From Marsupella aquatica (taxonomy: Eukaryota > Marchantiophyta): a stretch of 64,000 bases of DNA. The notes under the pieces were generated by a model. The model was not told the DNA's origin. It ran no database searches and worked only from the letters and a program-made list of their open reading frames with translations. A program made the position numbers and the translations under genes. Positions within the stretch are counted from its first letter, which is position 1. Every line of letters begins with the position of its first letter. The DNA lies in contig OZ316894.1 of NCBI GenBank assembly GCA_973895155.1, positions 23,188,001 to 23,252,000 of the forward strand. Reading direction: 5' to 3'. Positions 35,501-45,884 of the stretch are shown piece after piece.

Positions 35501-38500
35501 TGCCATTATGCATATAGGTACCTATATGCATGCCATTCCAACTCAAGAGAGACAGCGAACAGTTTGAATGTGGGAAAGGTTTTCTCATTATATATCCCTG
35601 GACGAAGATGAAGGCTGGCAATGCAGTAATCGGTATCACCTAAGCAGCTAATCAGCGTTAACAAAATCCATGTGGATTTCTCACACTGCTCATTCAAAGC
35701 TATAACATAAATCAACGGTGTGCAAGAACTGGCTCAATATCAATAGCTGTCCAAAACCCTTTCCCCAACAATCCGCACAAACTCACTACTAGGAGCAAAA
35801 AAAATCAAAAGATCACTTTCGATTGTGACGAAGCTCACATGGTATGTCCGATCATCGGGATAAAGAACACTACTGATTGCTTCTGCACGATGCTTGCTGA
35901 GAATTGCGTTCACATAGTCGCCTGTGTTGAAAGATTGCTGTCGCAGAGAAACAACCCATATCGCAGAAATTAGAGCCTCTGAACTATAAAGCAAAGTGCA
36001 TTTGCGAAAAACTTTACGACAACACAATCACCAAGGCTACAACGATTTACTCGAAGTTTAATTATCCTACAAAGTGTTCCCCAATTTTCTGCTTAAAGTA
36101 TTACAATGCAGGAGCATCAAACCTACCAGATCAAATTCTCCACTTGGCTTAGCAGCCCAAAGGCGTAAGTTGATCGTATTCCTGGTCCCATAACCAGGGA
36201 TTGGATTGTCGTAAGCCACAGCTGCTACCTGCAGGAAATCGAAAAAGCCATCACACTATTTTGAGCTGCCAGGCTGCAATGTGGCAGTACAGTGTACTAG
36301 ACACATCTAATGAACTGGGAAAAGCCATTCTCTCAGTTCCCTACTTCCACTGGACTACTATTGTAACCTGGGTTCTGACATCACCAAAGTTACAATCCAT
36401 CCCACAACCTGCCCAAAATGGGCAGCGCACAGCTTACCTACTTCCATAATCCCCATTTGCAACCCTAACACTCGAAAATAATTTTTTTTAATTATTAAAC
36501 AAGTGCAAATGACCAAGTAAAGACAATCCTATTTAATTGTTCTGGCTACATCGCAGACATTCTCACCTGCTCACCTGCAGTCCACGTGTAAAGCTTCCTA
36601 CCATTCCACTTCTCTTCGACTTTTCCATAGAACTGTAAAATACGCATACCACGATATCAGTGCAATGAGGCCATAGCAAGAGATGGGTTCTGCAGCAGTC
36701 AGCACGACAAAACTTCTTGGTTTTTCGAAAGGAAGTTGATTGGATTCCTTTCACACAAGTGAGACATCAATCCAGAGGGAGAAAATCAAAGAAAAGACGA
36801 ACGTAGGCGCTCACTTTGATAGGGTAGGAGACATGAACACGCTCAATTTCCCATGGATTCCCAAAATTGAGCCAGTAATCAGGTTGCTCATGTTGAAATC
36901 CGTCTTGCAGAGTTTGTCTAAACATACCATACTGATATCGTATCCCATATCTGCAAAAAGGAAGCATCTCCTCGTGACTTTGAAGCCGCGAATTTCTAGG
37001 TCTTGAAGTGAGGACGCTACCATGCTAACAAGAAACGGCGGAAAGACTCCTCGCTAGTTCACCAATGCTCATTGGGAAAGACAAATATTGCAACACGACA
37101 GGTAGGTTTATGACCGAAGAAATGAAGCCGAATACTCAGAATTCTCCGTTGTCAAGTTGGCGATGAAGCATCAATTCTAGCACCTTTTCTTAGCAGTGTA
37201 AACACACAATAATGCAGGCAACAGAAATTCACTAGGGAGTGATTCCTGCAGAATGAAAAAGAAACAAGCCTATCTCTGGAGCACGAATTTTACCCCCAAG
37301 CGGAATAATTCATTGTTGCAAGAGAATCCAGGAAGCATGCAGCAAGGCGCCCAAGCCCACCGTTTCCAAGAGCTGCATCACGTTCCTGAGATGAAGAACA
37401 AAAAACATGCCTGTTATCAGATAGGGGTCACCTGAGCCCGTCTGTGCTGATTGTTTAAGCAACGGAATCTAGAAGAGTGTGAGTCTTGTTCATTGATCCA
37501 TTGGAACCTCGACGAAATAAAAATTCCTCATGGAAATGTGCCTCCATTATAATGTGTAAAGAATTTCATGGCAACAAACAACCTCTCTAAGTTCCCCTGC
37601 AGTACCTGTAAAAGCTACTAAAGACAAAGTAACAGAATATCTTTCCGAACTGAAGAGATTGTAGGAGGGGGATTCGATACATTTAAGGCTTCCTTCATGA
37701 CTCGCCGTAGTAAGATAGAGACTAACCTGTTCAACGCAGACCTCCAAGTTGTAACCCAGTTGCCTCAATGCCTCCTCGTACGGATCCTTGATTCCAAGGT
37801 TATATACACTATTCAGCAGCGAACGACCTGATTGAACAAATTTGAGCACAACAATCAGGCTGACTAGTCTGGCTCTGGTTGCACCAAGGGGAATTGGCAC
37901 CCAAGTGCTCCTGATCACGATGCCGGACAAAACGTATGGAGAATTATTTGCTTTGAGAAAAAGAACTAGAATCGCAACAGCTATGAAATTCAAAACTCAC
38001 CCATCAGAAATTCCATCGAAAGATAATAAACTCTCTTCGTGTCCAATTGTCTGAAGAAGTCTTGTGTATCATTCCAACTTTCAATTAGACGGTCTCTGAC
38101 GCTGTAAGCAGTAGCCTGTAAAGTATACAGGTGCCATAATCCAGAACTCAAATATTAGACGCCCAATGCCGAGGAATCAGCTTGCATTTTCTCGGATTTT
38201 TTCACAGAATACACTAAACAAAGTTTTCTTGGCAAGATATTTCATTGATGTGTGCTTGTGCGAGGAAGTTGTGAGACACAGTCCGGTAACAAGGCATGAT
38301 TCTCGACTAAATCTCTCATTGTTACATTTCTATCGTCTACAAGAACCATTGGAAAATATATATATCCTCACTTACCGCCACCAGAAATGGAACTGCTTCA
38401 ACTCTTCATGCCTTCAAGTGATGTAGCTACATCCTATTCGTTGTTAAAATTTGAAGCGTGAGGCGCCCCTCATGACGGCATTAACATACCAACACCACAC

Positions 38501-39438
38501 AGCAGACAAAGGTTCAAGAGTAAAGCTGCCAAAACTACCATGTATGCCTCAAAGTCATCGAAATTGAAGCGTGAGCGAGCAATGGTATACTCCACGTGGT
38601 CCATGATGCTCGTCTGCAGACTGTAAACATCGTTCTGCAAGTACGTGTCCATAAGTCGATAGAGGAGCTGCGATTTACTTCGAAGCTCGCTGTCTGAAAG
38701 ATCTCCATCCGTATTCGTGTAGATAGTGGTGGGAAGGCCTGGCAGATTCACAGGTTGTGCCCGAACGGGGTTATTCAGAGCTGTCAGAACAACCGTCTCT
38801 ATATTCCGTGCATCTTTGGCGTCTAGTATCTTCTGTCCAGAACTATCCGTCGCATGGAACTTCACGGACACGAATCCCTCAGCTGAACCAACAAGAGCCT
38901 CCACAATCTGTAATCCTAACTCTTTAAGAGAGGAAGTCACAATTTGGAACGTGCCTGGTTTGTTCGGACCATCAACATGGATAATCGTGGACTTGTCATC
39001 CGAATTGCTGTCCACCGTCACTCTCATGGAAGACGACGCATCAGTCTTACCCGAATTCACGTCCAAGGATGCAAACACCCTGAATTTCCCTGCAACAGAG
39101 CACACAGACAGCGGCGGAAGTCCACCTCTCCACCTCCAAGAATGGCGCCCTCGCAATGCGGGCCGACATTCAAATGCTTTCCTCGAACACAAGCCACTAC
39201 TACTCCTCCAACAATGTCCACAATTGGCTCCGATCCGCAAATTCCAACTCATTCCTGCTCGAGCAAATGCAGCATCACCACCCGACTCCCGCTGACACTG
39301 CTGCTGCTGCTGCTTCGCATCGTCGCATCGAGAAACGATCGTCAATTCGTCGACAGCGGAGAAGCGGTTCAAGCAATTACCAGAGATCACGCCAGCATTG
39401 TGGAGAGCGCTCCCGTGCCCTGCTATCCTGCCTGCCAT
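29514..39438 (-). CDS. plastid-type alpha-glucan (starch) phosphorylase with N-terminal ACT domain
   Basis: Glucan phosphorylase (GT35) reversibly converts an alpha-1,4-glucan end and phosphate to glucose-1-phosphate, using pyridoxal phosphate. In coding order, 22 exons fit in phase: 39438-38539, 38115-38001, 37827-37727, 37385-37294, 36950-36815, 36632-36567, 36228-36127, 35937-35839, 35422-35312, 35159-34953, 34656-34549, 34314-34222, 33774-33718, 33517-33371, 33108-33049, 31944-31840, 31714-31553, 31310-31237, 30767-30644, 30291-30200, 30083-29963 and 29666-29514; 1074 residues. Residues 1-135 are Arg/Ser-rich, like a transit peptide. Residues about 148-225 form an ACT-like domain ([17 protein letters not shown]...[11 protein letters not shown]). 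The catalytic part holds [66 protein letters not shown] and the PLP-lysine motif [10 protein letters not shown]. The roughly 80-residue insertion of seed-plant plastid enzymes is absent. Introns 10 and 11 seem to use GC donors. It looks intact. Confidence 0.93.
34543..34548 (-). other. putative GC donor of a GC-AG intron in the phosphorylase gene
   Basis: Exon 11 must end after the Lys codon at 34549 to keep the alignment and phase with exon 12 ([17 protein letters not shown]). The next six bases in coding direction are GCAAGT, the textbook GC donor after AAG. No GT donor gives a sensible joint nearby. Confidence 0.7.
34947..34952 (-). other. putative second GC donor in the phosphorylase gene
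   Basis: Exon 10 ends LLPRHLQ and exon 11 begins IIYDIN, matching the family without insertion if the donor is CAG followed by GCAAGG. A GT donor 18 bases downstream (TCA|GTGACC) would keep phase but insert six residues not seen in the family. Confidence 0.6.
35488..35537. repeat. palindromic repeat in a phosphorylase intron
   Basis: ACCTATATGCAT and ATGCATATAGGT form a perfect 12-bp inverted repeat with a six-base loop, followed at once by a second direct copy of acctatatgcatgccatt. It lies in the intron between exons 8 and 9. Confidence 0.6.
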
Positions 39439-39479
39439 CACTCGTCAGTGTAATTCCTCCACAATTCTCGTGTGCCCTC

Positions 39480-39560
39480 TTCTTCTCCTCCTTCTCTTCC
39501 TTCTCCTCCTCTTTCTCCTGTTTCTCGTGTTTCTCCTCTTTCTCTTCTTCCCCACGAGAA
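39480..39560 (-). promoter_or_regulatory. GA-rich leader of the phosphorylase gene
   Basis: On the coding strand this is a GA-rich tract (gaggagaaggaagagaagga-type repeats) about 50-120 bases upstream of ATG 39438. Such purine-rich leaders are common in plant 5' untranslated regions. Whether it acts in transcription or translation is not known. Confidence 0.4.
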
Positions 39561-39619
39561 TCCCCTCGAGAAAGGAGCGGACGGAGATCGACGAAGATCA
39601 TCATCACTCACGCATCGAG

Positions 39620-40350
39620 AATTAGAGTTTTTAGTTTTTCACTAACCTGTCCCCAAACAAAATTAATTATCCGTCCCCAAACAAATTAATTATCCGTCCC
39701 CAAACTATCCAATATTAGTAAAGTGTCCCAAAACAAAATTGCATAGAGAATTAGAGTTTTTAGTTTTTCACTAACCTGTCCCCAAACTATCCAATATTAG
39801 TTAAGTGTCCCAAAACAAAATTGCATAGAGAATTAGAGTTTTTAGTTTTTCACTAACCTGTCCCCAAACTATCCAATATTAGTTAAGTGTCCCCAAACTA
39901 AATTACTTATCCACGCTCCCCCCAAATATTAGTAAAGTGTCCCTACGCAAAATTAATTATCAACGCTCCCCCCAAGTATCCTCCAATATTAGTAAAGTGC
40001 CCGGTAAAGTGTCCCATACAAAATTAATTAACAAATTAATTGTCCATCCCCAGAATATCCAATATTAGTAAAGTGTCCCACAACAAATCGCATAGAGAAT
40101 TAGAGTTTTTAGTTTTTCACTAACCTCTCCCCAAACTATCCAATTTTTGTTAAGTGTCCCAAAACAAAATTAAGTATCAACGATTCCCCCCAAATATTAG
40201 TATAGTGTCCCCAAACAAAATTAATTATCGAAAGCTCCCCCAAGTATAGTCCAATATTAGTAAAGTGTCCCCATAAAAAATTAATTATCAATGCTCCCCC
40301 AAGTATCCACTATTAGTAAACTGACCCCCAAACAAAATTAATTATGAACA
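39620..40350. repeat. AT-rich satellite-like array upstream of the phosphorylase gene
   Basis: The phrase aattagagtttttagttttt recurs at about 39620, 39749, 39831 and 40098. Shorter blocks 'ccaatattagtaaagtgtcc' and 'caaaattaattatc' fill the spaces, recurring roughly every 60-90 bp. The array starts about 180 bp upstream of the start codon, so it lies within or against the promoter. Confidence 0.85.
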
Positions 40351-41183
40351 GGCCCCCATTTTGTGTTTAACTTAGTATTAACTTGCATATGGTTCACATT
40401 GTCATGTAGCAAGCTGTTACCGGCTAGCCTTACCTTAACCTGATGTGACCCCCCTCGGCCACCTTTCCCCATTGCAGGGCACAATCGCATGTCTGAGAGG
40501 GGCGAAAACACATCATTTTTTGCTCCACAATCCCCTCACAAAGATCTGACACTTATGGCCTCATTTTTACTCAGGAATATGCAGTGGAATGGGGACCAAG
40601 GGGGGTCGTGTGGGTTAAGGCTAGCCAGTAGCAATCTACCATGTGGCAATGGAAACCTATATCCCGGTAACCAATTTGAAATCACACAAGGTCAATGAAT
40701 TTATTTGTTTAAATAGCCCAATGCTCATGCCTTGGATAGTGGTTTTGATGTCAAGGGATGGTTGAAATCAAACGGTTGGATTGGTTGATTAAGGTTGCTT
40801 GCCCAATAATCATGCATGCATTGAATAGTATTTTAATTAATCCATTCAATTATTAAACAGCACCTGCCCATATATAACAGGGGAACTGCATCATAGTAAG
40901 AGTCCAAACACAACCTGGTGATAGGAATAAATATGGTTTTTTTAGCTTCAAATTTTTAGAGAAAACAATAGTTTCCTATATTTTATTTATATTCAAAGTT
41001 TTACAAAATTTTCAAAGTTTTTTCCAATTATTTAAATAATTTTTAATTAAAATTTTATTGCGGGCAGTGATGGCCGGCTAAAGAGCAACTTGGGTAGATG
41101 TTTATTTTAGATGGGGCGTATGGATAGATTTGATGGTGTAAAACAAAAAAATATTTTGATGAAGGGTCATGATTGGTTTCTGC
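40351..41183. other. gene-poor AT-rich stretch
   Basis: No coding signal, RNA gene or clear element is seen. A short frame at 40489-40698 has no family features. Confidence 0.4.
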
Positions 41184-41275
41184 AAGGTTGCACCAGAAAA
41201 ATTTGAGTACCCTCATTCAAATAATAGCGACTCAAATTTGAATGAGTGGTACTCAAATTTTTCTGGTGTAACCTT
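41184..41275. repeat. long fold-back hairpin, arms about 39 bp
   Basis: The left arm starts aaggttgcaccagaaaaatt and the right arm ends aatttttctggtgtaacctt; they are near-perfect reverse complements around a loop of about 13 bases. It could be a foldback MITE or a small-RNA precursor. Confidence 0.75.
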
Positions 41276-41439
41276 GTATTATAATTTTTGATGACCTCTT
41301 TAGTACTTGATAAAATCTCTCAATATCACACTCATTGGAAAGCTAGAGAAAATTAGAAACTCATAATCTCCTTAGTACACGACCAAGCTAGAGATTCAGA
41401 GCCCTTAATGATGAAAGGCTACACGCACTTGCAGGAGGA

Positions 41440-42180
41440 TCTGTCTATCTTGCCCTGCGAGAGTTAGCTTATGTGCAAACACCGAGAGTGTTCAAAAATG
41501 TTAGGTCCTCATGCCCATTGCAATCAACTTCAACCCCCATAACAATGAAATTGGTCCAAATGCATGGAGAGAGCTCCTCTCACCTTTCCCAGCCTCAAGA
41601 GTCAAGTGCTTCAAAGACTGAAGCTCCTATATGCTCTCGGCCACGCTTTCCAAGCTTCTTGGTCGAATGGATAATTTTTTGAGGGAAGAGAGTCTCCAAA
41701 CTTCTTAGGCAACTTGTCCAATTTAGAGCGATATCATGTCAGCTTTTGAAGACTCTTGAGACAGAAAAAGCTATTCGGTAGAGTCTGCAGCTCATCAACA
41801 TAATATATCTCCAAGTGCTGTAGCTCCATGAGCTAGTCAAAAGCCTTAGGCAACCTCTTCGAGTTGTTAGCCATTGTCACAATCAATGTTCTCAAACTAT
41901 GGAGCCCCCCAAGGCTCTCTGGCAGGCTGTCCAAGGTTGATGAAGAAATTGACAACACTTCTAGTGAGGAGAGCTTTGCTAAATTGTCAGGCAACTTCTT
42001 TGAATGGGGGCATTGTAGTTTGAAAGTTTTCAACAATTAATAATGGGCCGGACGTGCGAATGGATGAAGGGTGCCAAAACTTTGATTCTCGGTTAATTTT
42101 TATAATAGGTTTATAAGTAGCATCGGCCAATTTATGAAGTGAACCATTTATAACCAATCTAGGCCCCTTTAACTTCAACC
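41440..42180 (-). pseudogene. LRR fragment of a resistance-type gene, broken
   Basis: Minus-strand reading gives leucine-rich repeats (KLPDNLAKLSSLEVLSISSS, LDSLPESLGGLHSLRTLIV), then a stop near 41833, with weaker LRR-like text continuing in other frames towards 41450. Near 42035 the frame changes: two overlapping frames share the residues around FQTTMPPFKE/FKLQCPHSKK. No start, NB-ARC motif or continuous frame is present. LRRs of this 'xLPxxLxxLxxL' kind occur in plant NBS-LRR proteins. Probably part of the same wreck as 43258-43997. Confidence 0.6.
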
Positions 42181-43145
42181 CTTAATGTTTGGCTGAAAGG
42201 GGTTTGAAATACCATGTGCCATGCGTCACTATATGGTTGGTCCACGTGGAAAATTATGATTTGACCACTTGTATGTGGGCTAAGATTTAAAGGCCTGATA
42301 TTTTCATAACCTAAACAATTTTTTAATTAAGAATTGGTTGGGTGATCATCAATGGGGATACTGAGGTAGGGAAGGCTTTTGGTGGGTTTTATTGCATGTA
42401 TCAAGCAATTGCATACACACTGTTGAACATAGACGACAATCGCAACGATAAACCCATGAATCATCCAATGCACAAGAGTCGACAGAGAGAGATACGTGGT
42501 TCACCTTCACATGAGGCTACGTCCATGGGAACACACAAGAGCTTTACTGCACTCTAAGCCGACCGGCCATACCAAGCATCCACAGCGCAAGCTCTTCCTA
42601 TCTCTCAACTAGCTCCATAACAATGAGCCTAAGTTCCCCCTCTCCAAGCAAACACCACTTGGGTATAGAGTGTGCACAGCATGACTAACCTAACCAAGTC
42701 TGCTTCTAAGGTTAGCCTTAACTATGGTACAGTTGTTACTCTAGACCTAAGAGTAAATCCTAACACACACCACCTGACAACCCCCAATAGGCAAGAATTT
42801 ATCAGAGGGGAGGAGTTTGGAAGGGTTTTACAAAACCCTCATTCCCTCCAAAACCTCCTAACCAAAGGCATGGAGGCTCTAGCAACGGCCTTAACACTCG
42901 GGCTTTCAATTGCTCTAATGAATGATTGTATCATGCACGCAAAGTTTATAAGCTTTCAAGGCCTATATAAATGGTAGAAAATGTGGATTTATAATTTGTC
43001 CAAAGTGACAAATTTATTCTTCGAAACTGAGTTTTTAAGAATAACAAGAAAAACTTTTACAGGCTGCCCAAAAATAATGAGTATCTGGGAGAGGGTTGCA
43101 AGCAAGTATACCCATTCACTTTGCAAAGGGTGGGCCAAGGAATTT
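42181..43145. other. gene-poor stretch between LRR fragments
   Basis: Short frames only, with no domain evidence. It may contain inserted DNA separating the LRR remnants. Confidence 0.35.
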
Positions 43146-43149
43146 GCCC

Positions 43150-43268
43150 CAAACTTTCAGGAGCAATTTAGTAACCCAAGGGAAATTGTTGCAAACTTTC
43201 AAGGAGCAACCTAGTAACCTTGCCAAAGGAAGCTACCCCAAACTTTCAAGGAGCAGCTTAGTAACCCA
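43150..43268. repeat. 45-bp tandem triplication
   Basis: The phrase 'aaactttcaaggagca..(t/c)tagtaacc' occurs at about 43154, 43195 and 43239. It directly follows the stop codon of the LRR fragment on the minus strand. Confidence 0.65.
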
Positions 43269-43997
43269 ACAACTCAAAACTCAAATGATGGAGTGAATGT
43301 AAGTCACCAATACTTGGGAGAGTCCTAATCCTAGGGACATCAAGATTCAATTCCTCCAGTAGGGCGTCTCCAATATTGAAAAACAAACCACCTCACGAGT
43401 GTCCGGCGGTGCACTTGTGTGCACCAAAACTGGGTATAGTCGGGCAATGATATTTTTGGGCTCTCAAATTGAGAGGGGTCGCGGGAGTGTGTGAAGACCG
43501 CAAAGTGAGTCAATGAACACACTGAAATTGGGTCCTCTCCTTGTAGCAATCAACCCTCAATTTTGATCATGACTCCCAGTTGGGCATGATTGGTCGGGCC
43601 TCACATCCGGTGCCCAACCAGTCATTCCTGTTGACCCGCTGTTGCCCCGGGTCACAACACTCTCAGACGAGGTCACACGCAAAAATTCATTGTATTTGAG
43701 ACACCCTAGTAGACCAAGCTTTCCTAGGCTTTTGGGTGACATCTCCAATTTTGGACAGTCTATCCTGATCTTTTGAAGAGACTTTTGATGACAGAATCTT
43801 GCATGTAGCTTCTGGAGCTCCTCAGCTGAAATGTTCAAGTTTGTCAGTGCCATCCATTGAGTGAAATTGCCGGGCAAGCTCCTTAATTGTCTGTTCATCC
43901 TAATGTGAAACAATTCCAGCCCAGACAAAGGCTGAAGTTTGGAGGGAGCTTTTCCAAGGCTACATCTTCCAAATGTTGGAATCCAAGGAATTTCCAA
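43258..43997 (-). pseudogene. LRR fragment split by a MITE
   Basis: Minus-strand reading from 43997 to 43709 gives leucine-rich repeats (LSGLELFHIRMNRQLRSLP, WMALTNLNISAEELQKL, SLQKIRIDCPKLEMSPKSLG). It continues on the far side of the 345-bp TIR element (43362-43706), from 43359 to a stop at 43258, as LEELNLDVPRIRTLPSIGDL. If the element and one TA copy are removed, the two parts are in the same frame. A further frame change near 43930 and missing N-terminal domains show the gene was already damaged or truncated. Confidence 0.7.
43362..43706 (-). mobile_element. 345-bp TIR element (MITE), copy 2, inserted in LRR sequence
   Basis: Ends GGGCGTCTCCAATA and TATTTGAGACACCC are imperfect inverted repeats, flanked by TA at 43360-43361 and 43707-43708. 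The interior matches 12251-12589 in reverse orientation (blocks such as gaatgactggttgggcaccg, ggacccaatttcagtgtgtt and aaaaatatcattgcc on the minus strand). No coding capacity. This copy lies inside an LRR reading frame. Confidence 0.85.
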
Positions 43998-44279
43998 TGT
44001 TTTATGCTATCGAGTGTTTTCCATCATGATGTACTATCTTGATATCGGCTCCACCTTCTCCTTGATTTACGGGAGACTCTCTCCATGTATTCTATGTGAT
44101 TACTTAGTTAGTTAATGGTATGTTGATCTCACCATGGTTGATCTCTATGGATCACCCTTAGGACCTTTGATTCATTCTTGTCAGCATAGCCTCCTGGCCT
44201 TGTAATTATGTGGGCTCCCTTGTTGGGTCCCTCATTCATTTAGTGACAATCAGTGAACTATGACAAGTTTATATCATAT

Positions 44280-44300
44280 CCCTGATCGTATTAGAGCTTC
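44280..44300 (+). other. possible degenerate primer-binding site of a copia LTR element
   Basis: The string atcgtattagagcttc resembles the initiator-Met tRNA primer site (tggtatcagagc) used by many plant copia elements. It lies about 330 bp upstream of gag-like coding text. No matching LTR pair was found, so this is tentative. Confidence 0.25.
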
Positions 44301-44439
44301 TCATGGAGATCTAGTATGAGGTCCACACACTAGTACTATAGCTTTGTCTTGAGATAGAGTTGATAAGCATCACTCTACTCAAGAGATCAATACTTTTGTT
44401 CCCTTACAAGCTTTGTTGAGCTCATTTAATGAATCAAAA

Positions 44440-44555
44440 TCTTTCCGTAGTGTTTTCATGTGATAATTCCCTGATCTTGCATCAAGTCTTTTATTAGTCC
44501 TCTCTACAACATCTTTCCGTAGTGTTTTAGGTGGCAGTTCCCTGATCTTATGTTC
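44440..44555. repeat. 73-bp tandem duplication
   Basis: The phrases 'tctttccgtagtgtttt' and 'ttccctgatctt' occur at about 44440-44475 and 44513-44552. It may be part of the leader of the copia remnant. Confidence 0.55.
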
Positions 44556-44611
44556 AGATTGTTAGTCTTTGTATTTCCTCCATCCCATCATGGACTAGTC
44601 AGTCAACTATA

Positions 44612-44850
44612 CTATGTCGACCAAGGATGAGAAGTTAAACAGGGAACAACTACCCGCTATGGGCTTACAAGATGGAGCAGAGCTTCATCAAAGAGCGGAT
44701 CTGGTATTGCGTTTGGGAGCAAGTGCTTGGTGTGGCTCATCCTAATGACGCTATTGCTACTCAAGACAAGGTTGGTGTAGCCAAGTCCAAGGCTCTTTAT
44801 ATGCTGGCAAAGGTTGTGGAAGATAGGATGAGTGCACAAGATTCGTACGT
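44612..44850 (+). pseudogene. copia gag remnant, N-terminal part
   Basis: The text NNYPLWAYKMEQSFI with following WYCVW and a stretch ending KVVEDRM resembles the N-terminal Gag segment of Ty1/copia retrotransposons (motif N-Y-x-x-W). A preceding start-like stretch, MSTKDEKLN, is in another frame, so at least one indel lies near 44640. The similarity ends at about 44840. Non-functional. Confidence 0.55.
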
Positions 44851-45880
44851 TGTCCTCTCCCTTCACATTGTACTGTGTCAGCCTGCAACTGCACGGATTG
44901 AATTCAAAATGTGAAAAAACCCAGCCAATGGGATTGTGGCAATTGTTTCTTATCTTTTTCTCCCTAAATATTGTGTATTTTTGGATGCCATTTTTGCCAG
45001 CCGTAGTCTCAATAAGATCTATAAAATGAGCCCTAGATCGGATCCAATGGACCACTATAGGCGTGGCTATGAGTCAATATCTAACCATATTGGGGAGACA
45101 CAATAGAAATGTGCGATACGGTGAATAATGAAGGCTCCGTGCTTTAAAGGGCAAGTTGTGGTTTAAGACTTCCGACTGATGCAATTTATGTTGTTCCATG
45201 GACTAGTAGCCAATCCAAATAGTTTCTTCGTAAAGAAAAAAATTAATTATTCCCCTAGTAGCTCATAGATATCTTTTATGCCAAAATTAAACTTGCTTGC
45301 ACCAAAAAACCAATGTAAGGGTCATGACAAACACATGCATTCATTAATTCACAACCTCAAACTAAGCAACCTCATGAATTAAAATAGCCTAATTATTTAT
45401 GCAAAGAAACAAGAGGGTCCACAGACTAATTTAATAATAAGCATGATCTTGAGAACTACTGTAAGTTTTTGTGTAACACAATATAGTTTCACTCCCGTAA
45501 ATACATTTTGTTGTGGATCAAACTACTCAAATACTCAGGATGGGCATCTTGACACATGCGTGCAGCTTGTGCATGTATCCAAATTCTGGAAGTTCCCAAC
45601 ATCAATCAATGACAGGTATGGCGCTGCAGATAGGACGGTACTCCAGACCTGATTTCAAAGAGGAGATGGTACGTAAGGGGAGGACGTCAGGTGTGGTACC
45701 ACCGACTCACCTTTCCCCTAATCTTTTACTGCCGCTAACGTTGTGCCACCAATTCACCTTCCCCTTTGCATGCGCATCCATTACCTGACTGCTCTTTGGA
45801 TTGAACTTTGTTGTACATGTGCTGGGAACACATGCATACGATGTGGTGTGCTCAATTGCAGACTGTTTGGTTTGAAGTTT
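44851..45880. other. stretch between the two gag remnants
   Basis: About 1 kb with no gag similarity and no recognised gene. It may be an insertion into the retroelement or the result of rearrangement. Confidence 0.35.
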
Positions 45881-45884
45881 CCCA

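Noticed and set aside
38726-39295. 189-codon plus-strand frame over the phosphorylase first exon
   Set aside because: It is antisense to the well-supported ACT-phosphorylase exon and has no family features.
39156-39689. 177-codon plus-strand frame ending in a Phe/Ser-rich run
   Set aside because: Antisense to exon 1 and the GA-rich leader; the Phe/Ser run is the reverse reading of that tract.
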